Shown: positions 14,521-23,878 of the stretch, one piece after another
Position numbering within the stretch: position 1 is the stretch's first letter
Layout of the letters: each line of letters starts with the position of its first letter
NCBI RefSeq assembly: GCF_013300825.1
Contig: NZ_JAAIMY010000025.1
Span: 1-49,401, forward strand
Source of the DNA: Blautia wexlerae
GTDB taxonomy: Bacteria; Bacillota; Clostridia; Lachnospirales; Lachnospiraceae
Length of the DNA: 49,401 nucleotides
Direction of reading: 5' to 3'
Translations under genes and position numbers: made by a program
Notes under the pieces: generated by a model
What the model saw: the letters and a program-made list of their open reading frames with translations, nothing else
Told to the model about the DNA's origin: nothing
The model's database searches: none

Positions 14521-15663
14521 CTACTTCACTTTGATTGCTTTTTTCGGGCACATCTCCTGGCAGCAGAAACAGCGGATACACTTTCTGTAATCATATACCG
14601 GCGGCTTTCCCTTGCCTTTTCTGAAATCCACAGCTTTCCCCGGAACCGGGCAGCTCTGGACACAAATGCCACAACGGACACATTTATCAGCTTCTATATA
14701 TGGTTTCTTCTGAAATATTTTTAATGCTCCCGCCATTTTTGTCCAGATATTCTTTCGTACTTCTGTACGGTCTACATTAAAAGCCGGATTTCCGTATTTT
14801 TTCACTGCCTCTGCCATGGAAATCTCCCCGTCTGGTGTCAGAAGGGTAATCTCCTCTTCTTTCCATGTACCAAGTCCCATTTTCTCACCATGATAGTTCG
14901 TCGGAACCATCTCCGGTTTCAGATAAACCAGACGGCTGAATACACTGTCCAGTGCGACCGGATCTGTGGACATCAACAGCACGTTCATAGGAACCGGATC
15001 TCCCGAACCCGGTCCATTGCCCTCCATGGCTACAATGCCATCCATCACATACAGCTTCGGTGCCACACATTTATTCAGATCAATAAGCATTCTGGCAAAG
15101 CTGTCTGCGCTTGGGTACTGCGTGTGCCCTTTCGCTTTATGGAACCCATATACAAACCCATAACTGTTCTTAACTGCACCAGTGATACGTTCTAATGCAT
15201 GTGTTTTCATCTTACTCAGGGAAATCACACAGTCCTGCTCCAGAAGTTCTTTTGGCAGAATAAATTCTTTTGCCTGAATTCCCTGCGGATAAGCAGTTTT
15301 CACACCCTCAGAATAATCAACAGCCGGAATATGATATTTCTCCAGATAAGTATCCATTCCTGTTCCGCGGATCACTGCCTGAGTAGTTCCATGACCGCAG
15401 GAATCCGCAAGCACAATATTCTCATATCCACTTTCACACAGGATTCGCGCAAAAGCTCCTACTACAACCGGATGTGTGATCACTGCTTTCTCTACATCTG
15501 CTTTCTTCAGCAGATTCGGCTTCAGCAGGATCTTCGCATCCTTTAGAATCAGAGTCTCCACTCCACCCAGAAAATCCAGGCCCTGTTTCAGCAGCATATG
15601 GATTTTTTCTTCATCATATTCCCTGCAGGGAAGTAATACTACTTTACTTTTCACCAAATTCAC
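14521..15663 (-). CDS. DUF362 domain protein with two [4Fe-4S] ferredoxin sites
   Basis: 380 residues. DUF362 domain over about residues 1-300 (KILLKPNLL, THPVVVGAFARIL, GGHG-like SCGHGTTQAVIRGTG, ISLSKMKTHALERITGAVKN, DGIVAMEGNGPGSGDPVPM), then two ferredoxin motifs CVRCGICVQSCP and CIRCFCCQEMCP (about 325-375), each giving the CxxCxxCxxxCP ligands. Likely a cytoplasmic electron-transfer or metal-cluster protein; the partner is unknown. Its start overlaps the end of the enzyme I gene by 4 bp, so it is the last gene of the polyamine-transport run. There is no evident functional link to polyamine uptake. Confidence 0.85.
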   Translation of the reverse strand: MNLVKSKVVLLPCREYDEEKIHMLLKQGLDFLGGVETLILKDAKILLKPNLLKKADVEKAVITHPVVVGAFARILCESGYENIVLADSCGHGTTQAVIRGTGMDTYLEKYHIPAVDYSEGVKTAYPQGIQAKEFILPKELLEQDCVISLSKMKTHALERITGAVKNSYGFVYGFHKAKGHTQYPSADSFARMLIDLNKCVAPKLYVMDGIVAMEGNGPGSGDPVPMNVLLMSTDPVALDSVFSRLVYLKPEMVPTNYHGEKMGLGTWKEEEITLLTPDGEISMAEAVKKYGNPAFNVDRTEVRKNIWTKMAGALKIFQKKPYIEADKCVRCGICVQSCPVPGKAVDFRKGKGKPPVYDYRKCIRCFCCQEMCPKKAIKVK

Positions 15664-17294
15664 GCACCCTTATCATCTTTGGACAGATCTGCCTGTCTCA
15701 GTGCTTTTCTTACCGGTAAAATACATGCCGGCACTACAGAAAGACAGTCCACCCCCATCCTCAGAAATTCTTCTGTCAGAGCAGTATCTGCTGCAAGTTC
15801 TCCGCAGATGCACACACGCTTATTCTCCGCATGTCCCGCTTCGATCACCATCCGGATCATGCGCAGCACTGCCGGGTGATGGTCATTATATTTCTTCCGC
15901 AGAAGTGGATTCTGTCTGTCCATTGCCAGTGTATACTGACTCAGGTCATTAGTTCCAAGACTCAGGAAATCTACCCTTCTGGCAAGTTCCCAGCTGATCA
16001 TGACTGCTGCCGGAGTCTCGATCATGATTCCTGTTTTTATATGTTTATATGGAATTCCTTTTTCATCCAGCCCGCTCTTAACTTCCCGGATAATCTCTTC
16101 AATCTCATCCATTTCCTCTTCTGAACTGATCATTGGATACATCAGTGCCAGGTTTCCATAGGCACTCGCCCTGAAAATTGCCCGAAGCTGTGCCTTGAAC
16201 ATTCTTTTTCTGTCAAGACAGAGACGGATTCCTCTGTTCCCCATGATCGGATTTGTCTCATCCGGGATATTCAGATATTCTGCCTGCTTGTCTGCGCCAA
16301 GATCTGCCGTACGGATTACAGTGATCTTTTCTCCCATAGTCTCCGCAATCTTTTTGTATGCAAGAAACAACTCATTTTCACGTGGATAATTCTCTCTTCC
16401 AAGATACTGGAATTCACTGCGCAGAAGCCCAATCCCGGCAGCTCCGTAATACAGCACACTGTTCAGATCATCCATATTTCCGATATTGGCATAGATTTCA
16501 ATTCTCCTGCCATCTTTTGTGATATCCGGTTCCCTCCTTAATTTCAGAAGCTCTTCCCTTTCTTCTTTATCAGCCTGTCTGCGGATCTCATATTCTTTTT
16601 TTACCTCTTCATCCGGATTAATATAGAAAGTTCCGGTATATCCATCCACAATAGCCTGCTGTCCGTCCCACTCCGAATCTGTGTCAATTTCTACCAGAAC
16701 CGGTATATTCATGGTTTTTGCCATAATGGCGGCATGAGACATATCGGAACCATGATGGGTAACAATAGCCATCAGTTTGTCCTTATCCATCTCCATCAGT
16801 TCTGTTGGTGTAATGCTCTCCGTCACAACGATCACAGGCTCTTCTCCAAGATCTATTCTGGGAGAGATACCTCCCAGTTCACTGATCAGGCGTTCAGAAA
16901 TCTCCCCTATATTATCCAGCCGTTCTTTAATCGCAGGTTCTTCCAGAGTTCTGAAAGTCTTAAGCATCTCATCCCTTGTAGTCATCACCGCATAGGCAGA
17001 ATTTACTTTTTCACCCTGTATGACACTTTCAATGGCACGCTGAAAGCTTTTTCCCTCCAGCAGATTCTTCTGTCTGAGAAAAATCTCAGCCTGAGTCCCC
17101 TGAGTTATACAGTTTTTTTCATATAAATCTGCCAGTTGCTCCATAACTCTGACGCGCGCCTGCCGGAAAATATTCAATTCTGCTTTTACATCTGTGATTT
17201 CGTACTGGCGTATCTGATATTCACTTTTATGATAATACAGTATTTTACCGATGGCAATTCCGGAAAAGGCACCGGTTCCCTTGTAAACATCCAT
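15660..17294 (-). CDS. ptsI: PTS enzyme I (phosphoenolpyruvate-protein phosphotransferase)
   Basis: 544 residues. N-terminal HPr-binding and phospho-histidine domains, then a PEP-utilising barrel (GIGLLRSEFQYLGR, NPIMGNRGIRLCL, SLGTNDLSQYTLAMDR) ending KRVCICGELAAD with the catalytic Cys. The phosphorylated residue is His187 in HHGSDMSHAAIMAK; the usual GGRTSH context is altered to GSDMSH. It would take phosphate from PEP to HPr, but no HPr or EII gene is in the window. It lies 9 bp after the extra polyamine-type binding protein gene and overlaps the DUF362 gene. It may be a second enzyme I with a regulatory role; a housekeeping ptsI could exist elsewhere. Confidence 0.88.
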   Translation of the reverse strand: MDVYKGTGAFSGIAIGKILYYHKSEYQIRQYEITDVKAELNIFRQARVRVMEQLADLYEKNCITQGTQAEIFLRQKNLLEGKSFQRAIESVIQGEKVNSAYAVMTTRDEMLKTFRTLEEPAIKERLDNIGEISERLISELGGISPRIDLGEEPVIVVTESITPTELMEMDKDKLMAIVTHHGSDMSHAAIMAKTMNIPVLVEIDTDSEWDGQQAIVDGYTGTFYINPDEEVKKEYEIRRQADKEEREELLKLRREPDITKDGRRIEIYANIGNMDDLNSVLYYGAAGIGLLRSEFQYLGRENYPRENELFLAYKKIAETMGEKITVIRTADLGADKQAEYLNIPDETNPIMGNRGIRLCLDRKRMFKAQLRAIFRASAYGNLALMYPMISSEEEMDEIEEIIREVKSGLDEKGIPYKHIKTGIMIETPAAVMISWELARRVDFLSLGTNDLSQYTLAMDRQNPLLRKKYNDHHPAVLRMIRMVIEAGHAENKRVCICGELAADTALTEEFLRMGVDCLSVVPACILPVRKALRQADLSKDDKGA

Positions 17295-17303
17295 ATTAAC
17301 TCC

Positions 17304-18338
17304 TTAGTCGCAGGCAGCCTTGAATTCAGTCCAGTTCTTCTGATACTGTGCGTCTGCGTCCTGGCTTACATTCTGGACGATCTCGCCCTTTGTAACGTCA
17401 TCCGGAACTACCAGATCCGGATTTACCAGCTCATCTGCTGCTTTATTTGTACTGTAATAGCCGATATAATCTGTGCATTTCGCTGCAACCTCCGGCTGCA
17501 TGATATAATCCATGAAAGAATATGCCGCATCTTTATCCGGCGCTTCACTTGGAATAAACATACCCATAATACCAAATCCAAGTCCCTCTTCCGGATATAC
17601 CACCTTCAGATCAGGATTCTCAGCCAGTGCAGCTGTTACCTGCGAAGTGTAAAGGAATCCTACGCTTGCCTCTCCGTTAAGAAGTGCATTCTGTGTATTG
17701 TCATCCTGGATCAGACGTACATTCGGAGCAAGTTCCAGAAGTTTCTCCCCTGTCTTCTTAATCACATCAACGTCCTCTTCATTCATGCTCTCGCCCATGG
17801 AAAGCTGGGTGATACCATTGATCACACGATAATTTGCAGTCAGCGCAATGCTGTCCTCAAGAGACGGATCCCAGAGGTCTTTATATCCTTTGATATCAAT
17901 ATCCACCTGCTCCGGATCGTAAACGATCAGTGGGATACCTGCTCCGTAAGGAACTGTGTATTCATCATCCGGATCATAGAACTGTCCCTGATATAATGGG
18001 TTGATATTCCCGATATTCTCCAGAGAATCCTTGTCAAGCTTCTCTGCAAGTCCTTCCTGGATCGCAGTTTCCAGAATATAATCATCTGCGATTACAATAT
18101 CATAGTCGCCGCCCTTTGCCATGGAAAGCTTCTCAAGCATGGTTTCATCTGTATCGAAGTTTGAATAAACAACTTTAACTCCTGTCTCTTTTTCAAAATC
18201 ATCCAGAACTTCCTGCGGGAACATTCCCTCCCAGGTAAAGAGAACAAGTTCTTTATCATCTCCTGCATCCTTGAATCCGGTGAATGCTGTTCCTGCCATT
18301 AATGCACACATCACTACTGCAAGTACTCTTTTTTTCAT
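17304..18338 (-). CDS. potD: Polyamine-type ABC substrate-binding protein lacking the lipobox cysteine
   Basis: 344 residues of the PotD/PotF family (LVLFTWEGMFPQEVLDDFEKETGV, YDIVIADDYILETAIQEG, VPYGAGIPLIVYD). Binds polyamine or a related cation outside the membrane and delivers it to a PotBC permease. The signal peptide MKKRVLAVVMCALMAGTAFT is followed by G-F where a lipoprotein would have G-C; the codon is TTC, one base from TGC. Without the lipid anchor it may be secreted free or stay attached by an uncleaved signal. It lies downstream of two permease sets, one of which (PotCD fusion) has its own tethered binding domain, so this one probably serves potA2B2C2. Start ATG 18338 follows GGGAG. 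Confidence 0.88.
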   Translation of the reverse strand: MKKRVLAVVMCALMAGTAFTGFKDAGDDKELVLFTWEGMFPQEVLDDFEKETGVKVVYSNFDTDETMLEKLSMAKGGDYDIVIADDYILETAIQEGLAEKLDKDSLENIGNINPLYQGQFYDPDDEYTVPYGAGIPLIVYDPEQVDIDIKGYKDLWDPSLEDSIALTANYRVINGITQLSMGESMNEEDVDVIKKTGEKLLELAPNVRLIQDDNTQNALLNGEASVGFLYTSQVTAALAENPDLKVVYPEEGLGFGIMGMFIPSEAPDKDAAYSFMDYIMQPEVAAKCTDYIGYYSTNKAADELVNPDLVVPDDVTKGEIVQNVSQDADAQYQKNWTEFKAACD

Positions 18339-18379
18339 AAATGATCTCCCTTCTTATGCTCTGCATTGTTGTCTGTATC

Positions 18380-18419
18380 AGCCACTGTCCGCCTTCCACT
18401 GTATCGGCAGACAGCGGCT
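18380..18419 (-). promoter_or_regulatory. Intercistronic hairpin between potCD and potD
   Basis: AGCCGCTGTCTGCC pairs with GGCGGACAGTGGCT around a 12-nt loop. No T run follows on the minus strand, so it is more likely an mRNA-stabilising or processing hairpin that sets binding-protein expression apart from the permease than a terminator. Confidence 0.55.
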
Positions 18420-18427
18420 ATCCTTTT

Positions 18428-20272
18428 TTACTTTGCTTTTACTTTTGTCCAGAGTTCCGCAAATTTCTGCTTGATCTTTGGTTTCTGATAAGCAAAGATT
18501 TCGTTATTCAGGTTGGTTGTATCCGGAATATAAGAACTGATTCCGGCATAATCCCCCTCCTTCATTGTTTCAAAAGCACTCTTCACTGTAGAAGTATACC
18601 CTACTTCTTCCGTATTGGAAAGAGCAGATTTATCACTGATCATAAAATTAATAAATTCATGGGCAAGCTGTACTTCGCTGCAGTCCTTTGTGATAACCAT
18701 TGCATCATACCATCTGTTGGTTCCCTGTTCCGGTGTGAAGTAGTCCAGATTCGGGTTTTCGCTGATAATGTAAGATGCATCTCCGGAGTACACAACTGCC
18801 AACGCTTTGTTTCCTGAAATCATATTGTCGATCACATCATCGCCTGCATAGATCGGATCCATAGTGTCACGCTGATCAATCAGCCACTGATAAGCCTCCT
18901 CGATCTCAGACTCATTTGTAGTATTCATGGAATACCCAAGTGCCTTTAATGCTATCATAAAGGAATCTCTCTCAGAATCATACATGTAAATATTTCCTTT
19001 ATATTTAGGATTACGCAGAAGATTCCATCCATCTTTCAGATCAGCCTCATCTACTACTGTCTTATCATAAAGGATTCCTACTGTTCCCCAGAAATACGGG
19101 CAGGAATAACGGTTGCCCGGATCATAGCTCTGGTTCATGACATCATCCAGCAGATTTTTCTTATTCGGAATTTCTTTCCAGTCAAGTGCCTGCAGATATT
19201 CTTCTTTGATCAGTCTCTCAATCATGTAATCAGACGGGATCAGCACATCATAAGTCTCACCGCTTGAAAGCTTGGTGTACATCATCTCATTTGACTCAAA
19301 AGTCTCGTATACGATAGTACAATCATACTCTTTCTCGAAATCCTCCAGCAGAGAAAGATCCATGTACTCTCCTGCATTGTAAACTTTCAGCACATGAGTG
19401 GACTGCGCCACGAATCCCCATTTAATCAGCCCTGCTGTAACGGCAACAACCAGAACTATAGAGACAATTTTTACTGCTTTTCTATTCAGCTTCCTGGCTT
19501 TATTCTTAAACTTCGGAAGCAGATTGGACAAAAGCAGTACCACGATGATGACTACGATCACGATGGTTGACAAAGCATTGATCGTCGGATTGATACGCTT
19601 TGTCATATTATATACAACAATAGAGATATTCTTTACACCATTTCCTGATACGAAATAGGAAATAACGAAATCATCAAATGACATGGTAAATGCAAGCAAT
19701 GCACCTGCAAAAATACCCTCTTTGATCATGGGCACGATAACCTTTGTCAGAGCCTGAAAAGGAGTTGCCCCAAGGTCCATGGCAGCATTTGCCATATTCG
19801 GATCCAGAGCCCTTACCTTCGGATAAACGCTGGTAATTACATACGGGGTACAGAATGCAATATGTGCCAGCAGCATAGTCAGATACCCTTTTCGAAATCC
19901 CAGAGAAGAGAACAACAGCATCAGGCTGATGGCTGTTACGATCTCAGGATTCAGGATCGGAATATTATTAATACTCAAAAGTAGCTCTTTGATTACCTTC
20001 TTTGATTTGGATAAGCCGATCGCTGTAATGGTTCCAAGTATTGTAGAAACAATGGTTGCAATGATCGCAATGGTAACAGATACATAAACCGCCTTAATTA
20101 CTTCCCCATTACCGAGAAGTTCCTGATACCAGCGCAGGGAAAAGCCTGTAAATCTGGTCAGTGACTTGGATGAGTTAAAGGAAAAGATCATCGTCACCAG
20201 AATCGGCAGGTAAAAGAAAGCAAGGCAGAGTACTACATATAACATTGAGAAAAATTTATTATTACGTTTCAT
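18428..20272 (-). CDS. potCD: Fused polyamine permease and binding protein (PotC-PotD)
   Basis: 614 residues. Residues 1-260 are a PotC permease with six membrane spans and the EAA loop (AAMDLGATPFQALTKVIVPMI, about 165-185). A further helix (about 270-290, IVSIVLVVAVTAGLI) leads outside to a PotD-like binding domain (LKVYNAGEYMDLSLLEDFEKEY, YDVLIPSDYMIERLI, CPYFWGTVGILYD). The fusion fixes one binding protein to one permease; such PotCD fusions are known in Firmicutes. Follows potB by 11 bp. Spermidine/putrescine uptake is the family function; the exact substrate is inferred. Confidence 0.93.
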   Translation of the reverse strand: MKRNNKFFSMLYVVLCLAFFYLPILVTMIFSFNSSKSLTRFTGFSLRWYQELLGNGEVIKAVYVSVTIAIIATIVSTILGTITAIGLSKSKKVIKELLLSINNIPILNPEIVTAISLMLLFSSLGFRKGYLTMLLAHIAFCTPYVITSVYPKVRALDPNMANAAMDLGATPFQALTKVIVPMIKEGIFAGALLAFTMSFDDFVISYFVSGNGVKNISIVVYNMTKRINPTINALSTIVIVVIIVVLLLSNLLPKFKNKARKLNRKAVKIVSIVLVVAVTAGLIKWGFVAQSTHVLKVYNAGEYMDLSLLEDFEKEYDCTIVYETFESNEMMYTKLSSGETYDVLIPSDYMIERLIKEEYLQALDWKEIPNKKNLLDDVMNQSYDPGNRYSCPYFWGTVGILYDKTVVDEADLKDGWNLLRNPKYKGNIYMYDSERDSFMIALKALGYSMNTTNESEIEEAYQWLIDQRDTMDPIYAGDDVIDNMISGNKALAVVYSGDASYIISENPNLDYFTPEQGTNRWYDAMVITKDCSEVQLAHEFINFMISDKSALSNTEEVGYTSTVKSAFETMKEGDYAGISSYIPDTTNLNNEIFAYQKPKIKQKFAELWTKVKAK

Positions 20273-20283
20273 GCCGTCCTCCC

Positions 20284-21099
20284 TTATTCATCTTTATCCA
20301 TCTTCTTCATCAGGCTCATAAAGATCAGAATGAGCACAGCCAGAATCAGAGAAATCGCACTTCCGAAGTTCCAGTCACCAACTGAGATAAACTGAGACTC
20401 GATCAGGTTACCGATCAGCATGTACTGTCCGCCTCCGAGAAGTTTCGGAATAACGAATGTGGAAATAGACAGCAGGAATACCATCATGATTCCATTGAGT
20501 ACGCCGGGGATGGACAATTTCCAGATAACCTTTGTGAAGGTCTGGAATTTATTTGCCCCCAGGTCATAGGCAGCCTCGATAAAGGATTTATCCATTTTAC
20601 TCAGGGATGTGTGGATCGGGATGATCATAAACGGCATAAAGTTACAGACCAGACCAACCACTACGGAAAAGTCCGTATACATCATTGTCACCGGGGAAAT
20701 CCCCAGTAATCCAAGCAAATGGTTGATGATACCATTGTCTGACAGCAGGTTCATCCATGCATAGGTACGCAGAAGCATATTGATCCATTCCGGAATAGTT
20801 ACCAGCAGGATCAGAAGACTCTGGGATTTCTCCGGACATTTGGAAATAATATATGCCAGCGGATAGCCGAGTCCCAGACAGATGACCGTCGTCAGGATTC
20901 CAAGCTTAAAGGACTTGAAAATAACGCTCATATACGTTGCTTCCAGGAATTTGCGGAAATTCTCCAGTGTAAAGGAGAACGTCAGCACTTCGTTTCCGTC
21001 TTCTGTAAATGCATATAATGCGATCAGTATCAGCGGGATGACAATGACCACAAATGCCCACACAAGATATGGTTTGATAAGATTTCTGTACTGTTTCAT
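20284..21099 (-). CDS. potB: Polyamine ABC transporter permease PotB (set 1)
   Basis: 271 residues, six membrane segments, with the EAA motif EAAYDLGANKFQTFTKVIWKL at about 178-198 that docks the ATPase. Forms the inner-membrane channel together with the PotC half of potCD. Its start ATG overlaps the last base of potA (21099), a sign of translational coupling. Length and order A-B-C(D) are standard for pot operons. Confidence 0.93.
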   Translation of the reverse strand: MKQYRNLIKPYLVWAFVVIVIPLILIALYAFTEDGNEVLTFSFTLENFRKFLEATYMSVIFKSFKLGILTTVICLGLGYPLAYIISKCPEKSQSLLILLVTIPEWINMLLRTYAWMNLLSDNGIINHLLGLLGISPVTMMYTDFSVVVGLVCNFMPFMIIPIHTSLSKMDKSFIEAAYDLGANKFQTFTKVIWKLSIPGVLNGIMMVFLLSISTFVIPKLLGGGQYMLIGNLIESQFISVGDWNFGSAISLILAVLILIFMSLMKKMDKDE

Positions 21100-22145
21100 C
21101 AGTAGCTTCCCATCTTACACATAACATGGATGTCTTCAGGCCCGAATTTCAGTCCCACTTCCCTTCCGACTTCCGCATAATCTGTGGTATGAACCATATA
21201 AGTACGAAGCTCTGTCTCGATCAGGATTTCATAATGCACACCCTTGAAGGTAATATTGCGCACGATTCCCCTGATCTTTGCCTGACCGGGATCTACGATA
21301 TCCAGATCCTCAGGTCTTAATACAACTTCAATCTCTTCATTATCTTCAAATCCCTTATCCACACATTCAAACTCAAATCCGTCAAAAGCAACCAGATAAT
21401 CACGGATCATAGTTCCCTCGATAATATTAGATTCACCGATAAAGCCTGCAACAAAACGGTTTTCCGGCTCATTGTAGATATCTGTAGGAGAGCCGATCTG
21501 CTGAATCTCACCGTTATTCATAACAACAACCGTATCTGACATGGACAGAGCTTCTTCCTGGTCATGAGTAACATAAATGAAAGTGATGCCAACTTCCTGC
21601 TGGATCTTCTTTAATTCTACCTGCATCTGTTTACGGATCTTTGCATCCAGTGCACCCAGAGGCTCATCTAAAAGCAGAACCTTCGGCTCATTTATCAGAG
21701 CCCTGGCAATGGCCACTCGCTGCTGCTGTCCACCGGAGAGCAGAGTTACATCTCTTTTCCCAAAGCCCTCCAGACCAACCATCTTCAGCATACGCTCCAC
21801 CTTCTGGGCGATGACAGTTTTATCGACCTTCTTTAGATTCAGCCCGAAACCGATGTTCTCCGCCACATTTAAATGAGGAAAAAGAGCATACTTCTGAAAC
21901 ACAGTGTTAACCTCTCTCTTGTACGGGGGAAGCTTGGAAATCTCAATCCCGTTAAACAGTACTTCTCCGTCACTTGGTTCTTCAAAGCCTGCAATGATTC
22001 GAAGCGTGGTTGTCTTTCCACATCCGCTGGGTCCCAAAAGCGTCAGGAATTCCTTTTCGTAAATATCCAGATTGATGCCGCGCAAAACCTGCTGATCATC
22101 AAAATTCTTGGTCAGATTTTTTAACTCAATCAGTTTGTTCATCAT
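21099..22145 (-). CDS. potA: Polyamine ABC transporter ATPase PotA (set 1)
   Basis: 348 residues. Walker [10 protein letters not shown] (about 38-46), Q-loop, signature LSGGQQQR (about 136), Walker [14 protein letters not shown]-loop THDQEEALS, then a TOBE-type regulatory domain (about 240-348). ATP hydrolysis drives the PotB/PotCD importer. Start ATG 22145 ([11 protein letters not shown]) has GGAAGGA upstream. The 99-bp gap to the upstream potC2 contains two direct copies of GAACAGCCGG and no terminator, so it probably lies in the same transcript. Confidence 0.93.
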   Translation of the reverse strand: MMNKLIELKNLTKNFDDQQVLRGINLDIYEKEFLTLLGPSGCGKTTTLRIIAGFEEPSDGEVLFNGIEISKLPPYKREVNTVFQKYALFPHLNVAENIGFGLNLKKVDKTVIAQKVERMLKMVGLEGFGKRDVTLLSGGQQQRVAIARALINEPKVLLLDEPLGALDAKIRKQMQVELKKIQQEVGITFIYVTHDQEEALSMSDTVVVMNNGEIQQIGSPTDIYNEPENRFVAGFIGESNIIEGTMIRDYLVAFDGFEFECVDKGFEDNEEIEVVLRPEDLDIVDPGQAKIRGIVRNITFKGVHYEILIETELRTYMVHTTDYAEVGREVGLKFGPEDIHVMCKMGSY

Positions 22146-22244
22146 CTTTTCCTTCCTCTGAATGTATTTTTCTCTGTTTTTTATAATCCGGCTGTTCCAA
22201 AAGCATTGACCGGCTGTTCAGAATGTTCCTAAAAGCTATATCAT

Positions 22245-23018
22245 TTATTTTTTCTTCTTTGTTATCAGTGAATAAACAATAAAAATAATCAGTGTAGCTG
22301 CCAGCAGAATGGTACACAACGCATTGATCTCCGGCGTCACTCCCGTTTTCAGCTGTGTGTACACCTTGATGGGCAGCGTAGACAGACGGGGTCCGTTTAC
22401 AAAGATACTTATTACCACATCATCCATAGACATGGCAAACGCAAGCAGCGAACCCGAAATTACCGCCGGCATAATTAATGGCAGCGTAATATCCCAAAAT
22501 GCCCGGAAGGGTCCTGCACCCAGATCCCTTGCAGCTTCTTCCAGTGCCGGATCCATGCCTGCCAGTCTTGCCTTCACTTCCATCAGAATATAAGGCACGC
22601 AGAATACCGTATGGCCTATTAACAGTGTCAGCATGCCAAAGGGCAGGTTCAGCATATAAAAGAATGCCATCAGCACCATACCAAGGATGATCTCCGGTAT
22701 CATTAACGGCAATATGGAAATGTATTCCAGTGCCCCTTTTGACTTCCAGTGAATCCTTGATAACCCAACTGCGCCCAGAGTACCGATCACTGCGCTTACC
22801 AGACAGCTTAATACCCCAAGAATCAGGCTGTTCACCAGTGCTTCCAGCATTGCTCTGTCATGGATCAGTTCCTGATACCATTTCAGAGAAAAGCCTGTAA
22901 ATTTCACCGGCAGTTTGGATTCATTAAATGAAAAAACAATCACTACTGCGATAGGGAGATACATCAGAAAGAAAATCAGCCCCATATAAAATCCGGCAAA
23001 TCTTGAATTCTTTTTCAT
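22245..23018 (-). CDS. potC: Polyamine-type ABC permease PotC (set 2)
   Basis: 257 residues, six membrane spans, EAA loop [23 protein letters not shown] (about 165-187, shown in part: [10 protein letters not shown]). Clearly paralogous to the PotC half of potCD (both start with MK-N followed by YLPI...IFSFN and GFSLKWYQEL) but without the fused binding domain. Overlaps potB2 by 4 bp. Needs a separate binding protein; the only free one here is at 17304. Confidence 0.92.
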   Translation of the reverse strand: MKKNSRFAGFYMGLIFFLMYLPIAVVIVFSFNESKLPVKFTGFSLKWYQELIHDRAMLEALVNSLILGVLSCLVSAVIGTLGAVGLSRIHWKSKGALEYISILPLMIPEIILGMVLMAFFYMLNLPFGMLTLLIGHTVFCVPYILMEVKARLAGMDPALEEAARDLGAGPFRAFWDITLPLIMPAVISGSLLAFAMSMDDVVISIFVNGPRLSTLPIKVYTQLKTGVTPEINALCTILLAATLIIFIVYSLITKKKK

Positions 23019-23878
23019 CCGATTCCCTCCAGTTCTCTGGCATTTGTCACTTTCCTGTAAATCATGATCAGTATAGTTGTAAGTACCATCATCACCACAG
23101 CAAGTGCCGCTGCAAATGGCCAGTTACTTCCTCTTGTCATCTGATCCTGTATCAGGCTTCCCACAAGTACCACTTTATTTCCGCCCAGGATATCTGCAAT
23201 AAAGAACAGTCCCATGGATGGCACAAAAGTCAGGATCACACCCGAAAGCAGCCCGGGCAGTGTAAGCTTCAGTGTTATGGTAAAAAATGCCTGCAGTCTG
23301 GATGCCCCAAGATCTCTGGCAGCCTCCACATAAGACCAGTCCAGCTTCTCTGCGCTGGAGTATACAGACATGATCATAAACGGGAGAAGTACATAAATCA
23401 TACCGATCACAATTGCCGGATAGCTGTACAGGATAGACAGCGGTTTCTCAATAATCCCAAGTTTCATTAATGCAAAGTTCAAAAGTCCTTTTTTCTGTAG
23501 AATGATGATCCAGCCATACAGACGGATCAGGGAATTTACCCAGAACGGCGTGGATAACAAAAGCTGTGCCTTTTTCTTTCTGTGCTCCGGCAGCCTTGCC
23601 ATGAAATACCCGAACGGATAGCCGATCAAAGCGATCACTATCGTGCTGGTAAATGCCAGCTTCAGCGATTCCGCAAATGTATTCAGGTATACAGGTTCCA
23701 GAATATTTCTGTAATTGTCCAGCGTAAATTTCCAGGTCACCCCAAATCCTCTGGACGGCGTAGCAAAACTCAGCGCCACCATATAGATAAGGGGACATAC
23801 CACAAACACAATAGTAAAAATATACAGTGGAAGTGTCATCCATGCAGAACTGTCAGAACGGTTTCTACGCTTCTTCAT
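23015..23878 (-). CDS. potB: Polyamine-type ABC permease PotB (set 2)
   Basis: 287 residues, six membrane spans, EAA loop [21 protein letters not shown] (20 residues or so, about 190-210). Starts within potA2 (14-bp overlap, 23865-23878) and overlaps potC2 by 4 bp, so translation of the set is coupled. Pairs with PotC2 as the second import channel. Confidence 0.92.
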   Translation of the reverse strand: MKKRRNRSDSSAWMTLPLYIFTIVFVVCPLIYMVALSFATPSRGFGVTWKFTLDNYRNILEPVYLNTFAESLKLAFTSTIVIALIGYPFGYFMARLPEHRKKKAQLLLSTPFWVNSLIRLYGWIIILQKKGLLNFALMKLGIIEKPLSILYSYPAIVIGMIYVLLPFMIMSVYSSAEKLDWSYVEAARDLGASRLQAFFTITLKLTLPGLLSGVILTFVPSMGLFFIADILGGNKVVLVGSLIQDQMTRGSNWPFAAALAVVMMVLTTILIMIYRKVTNARELEGIG

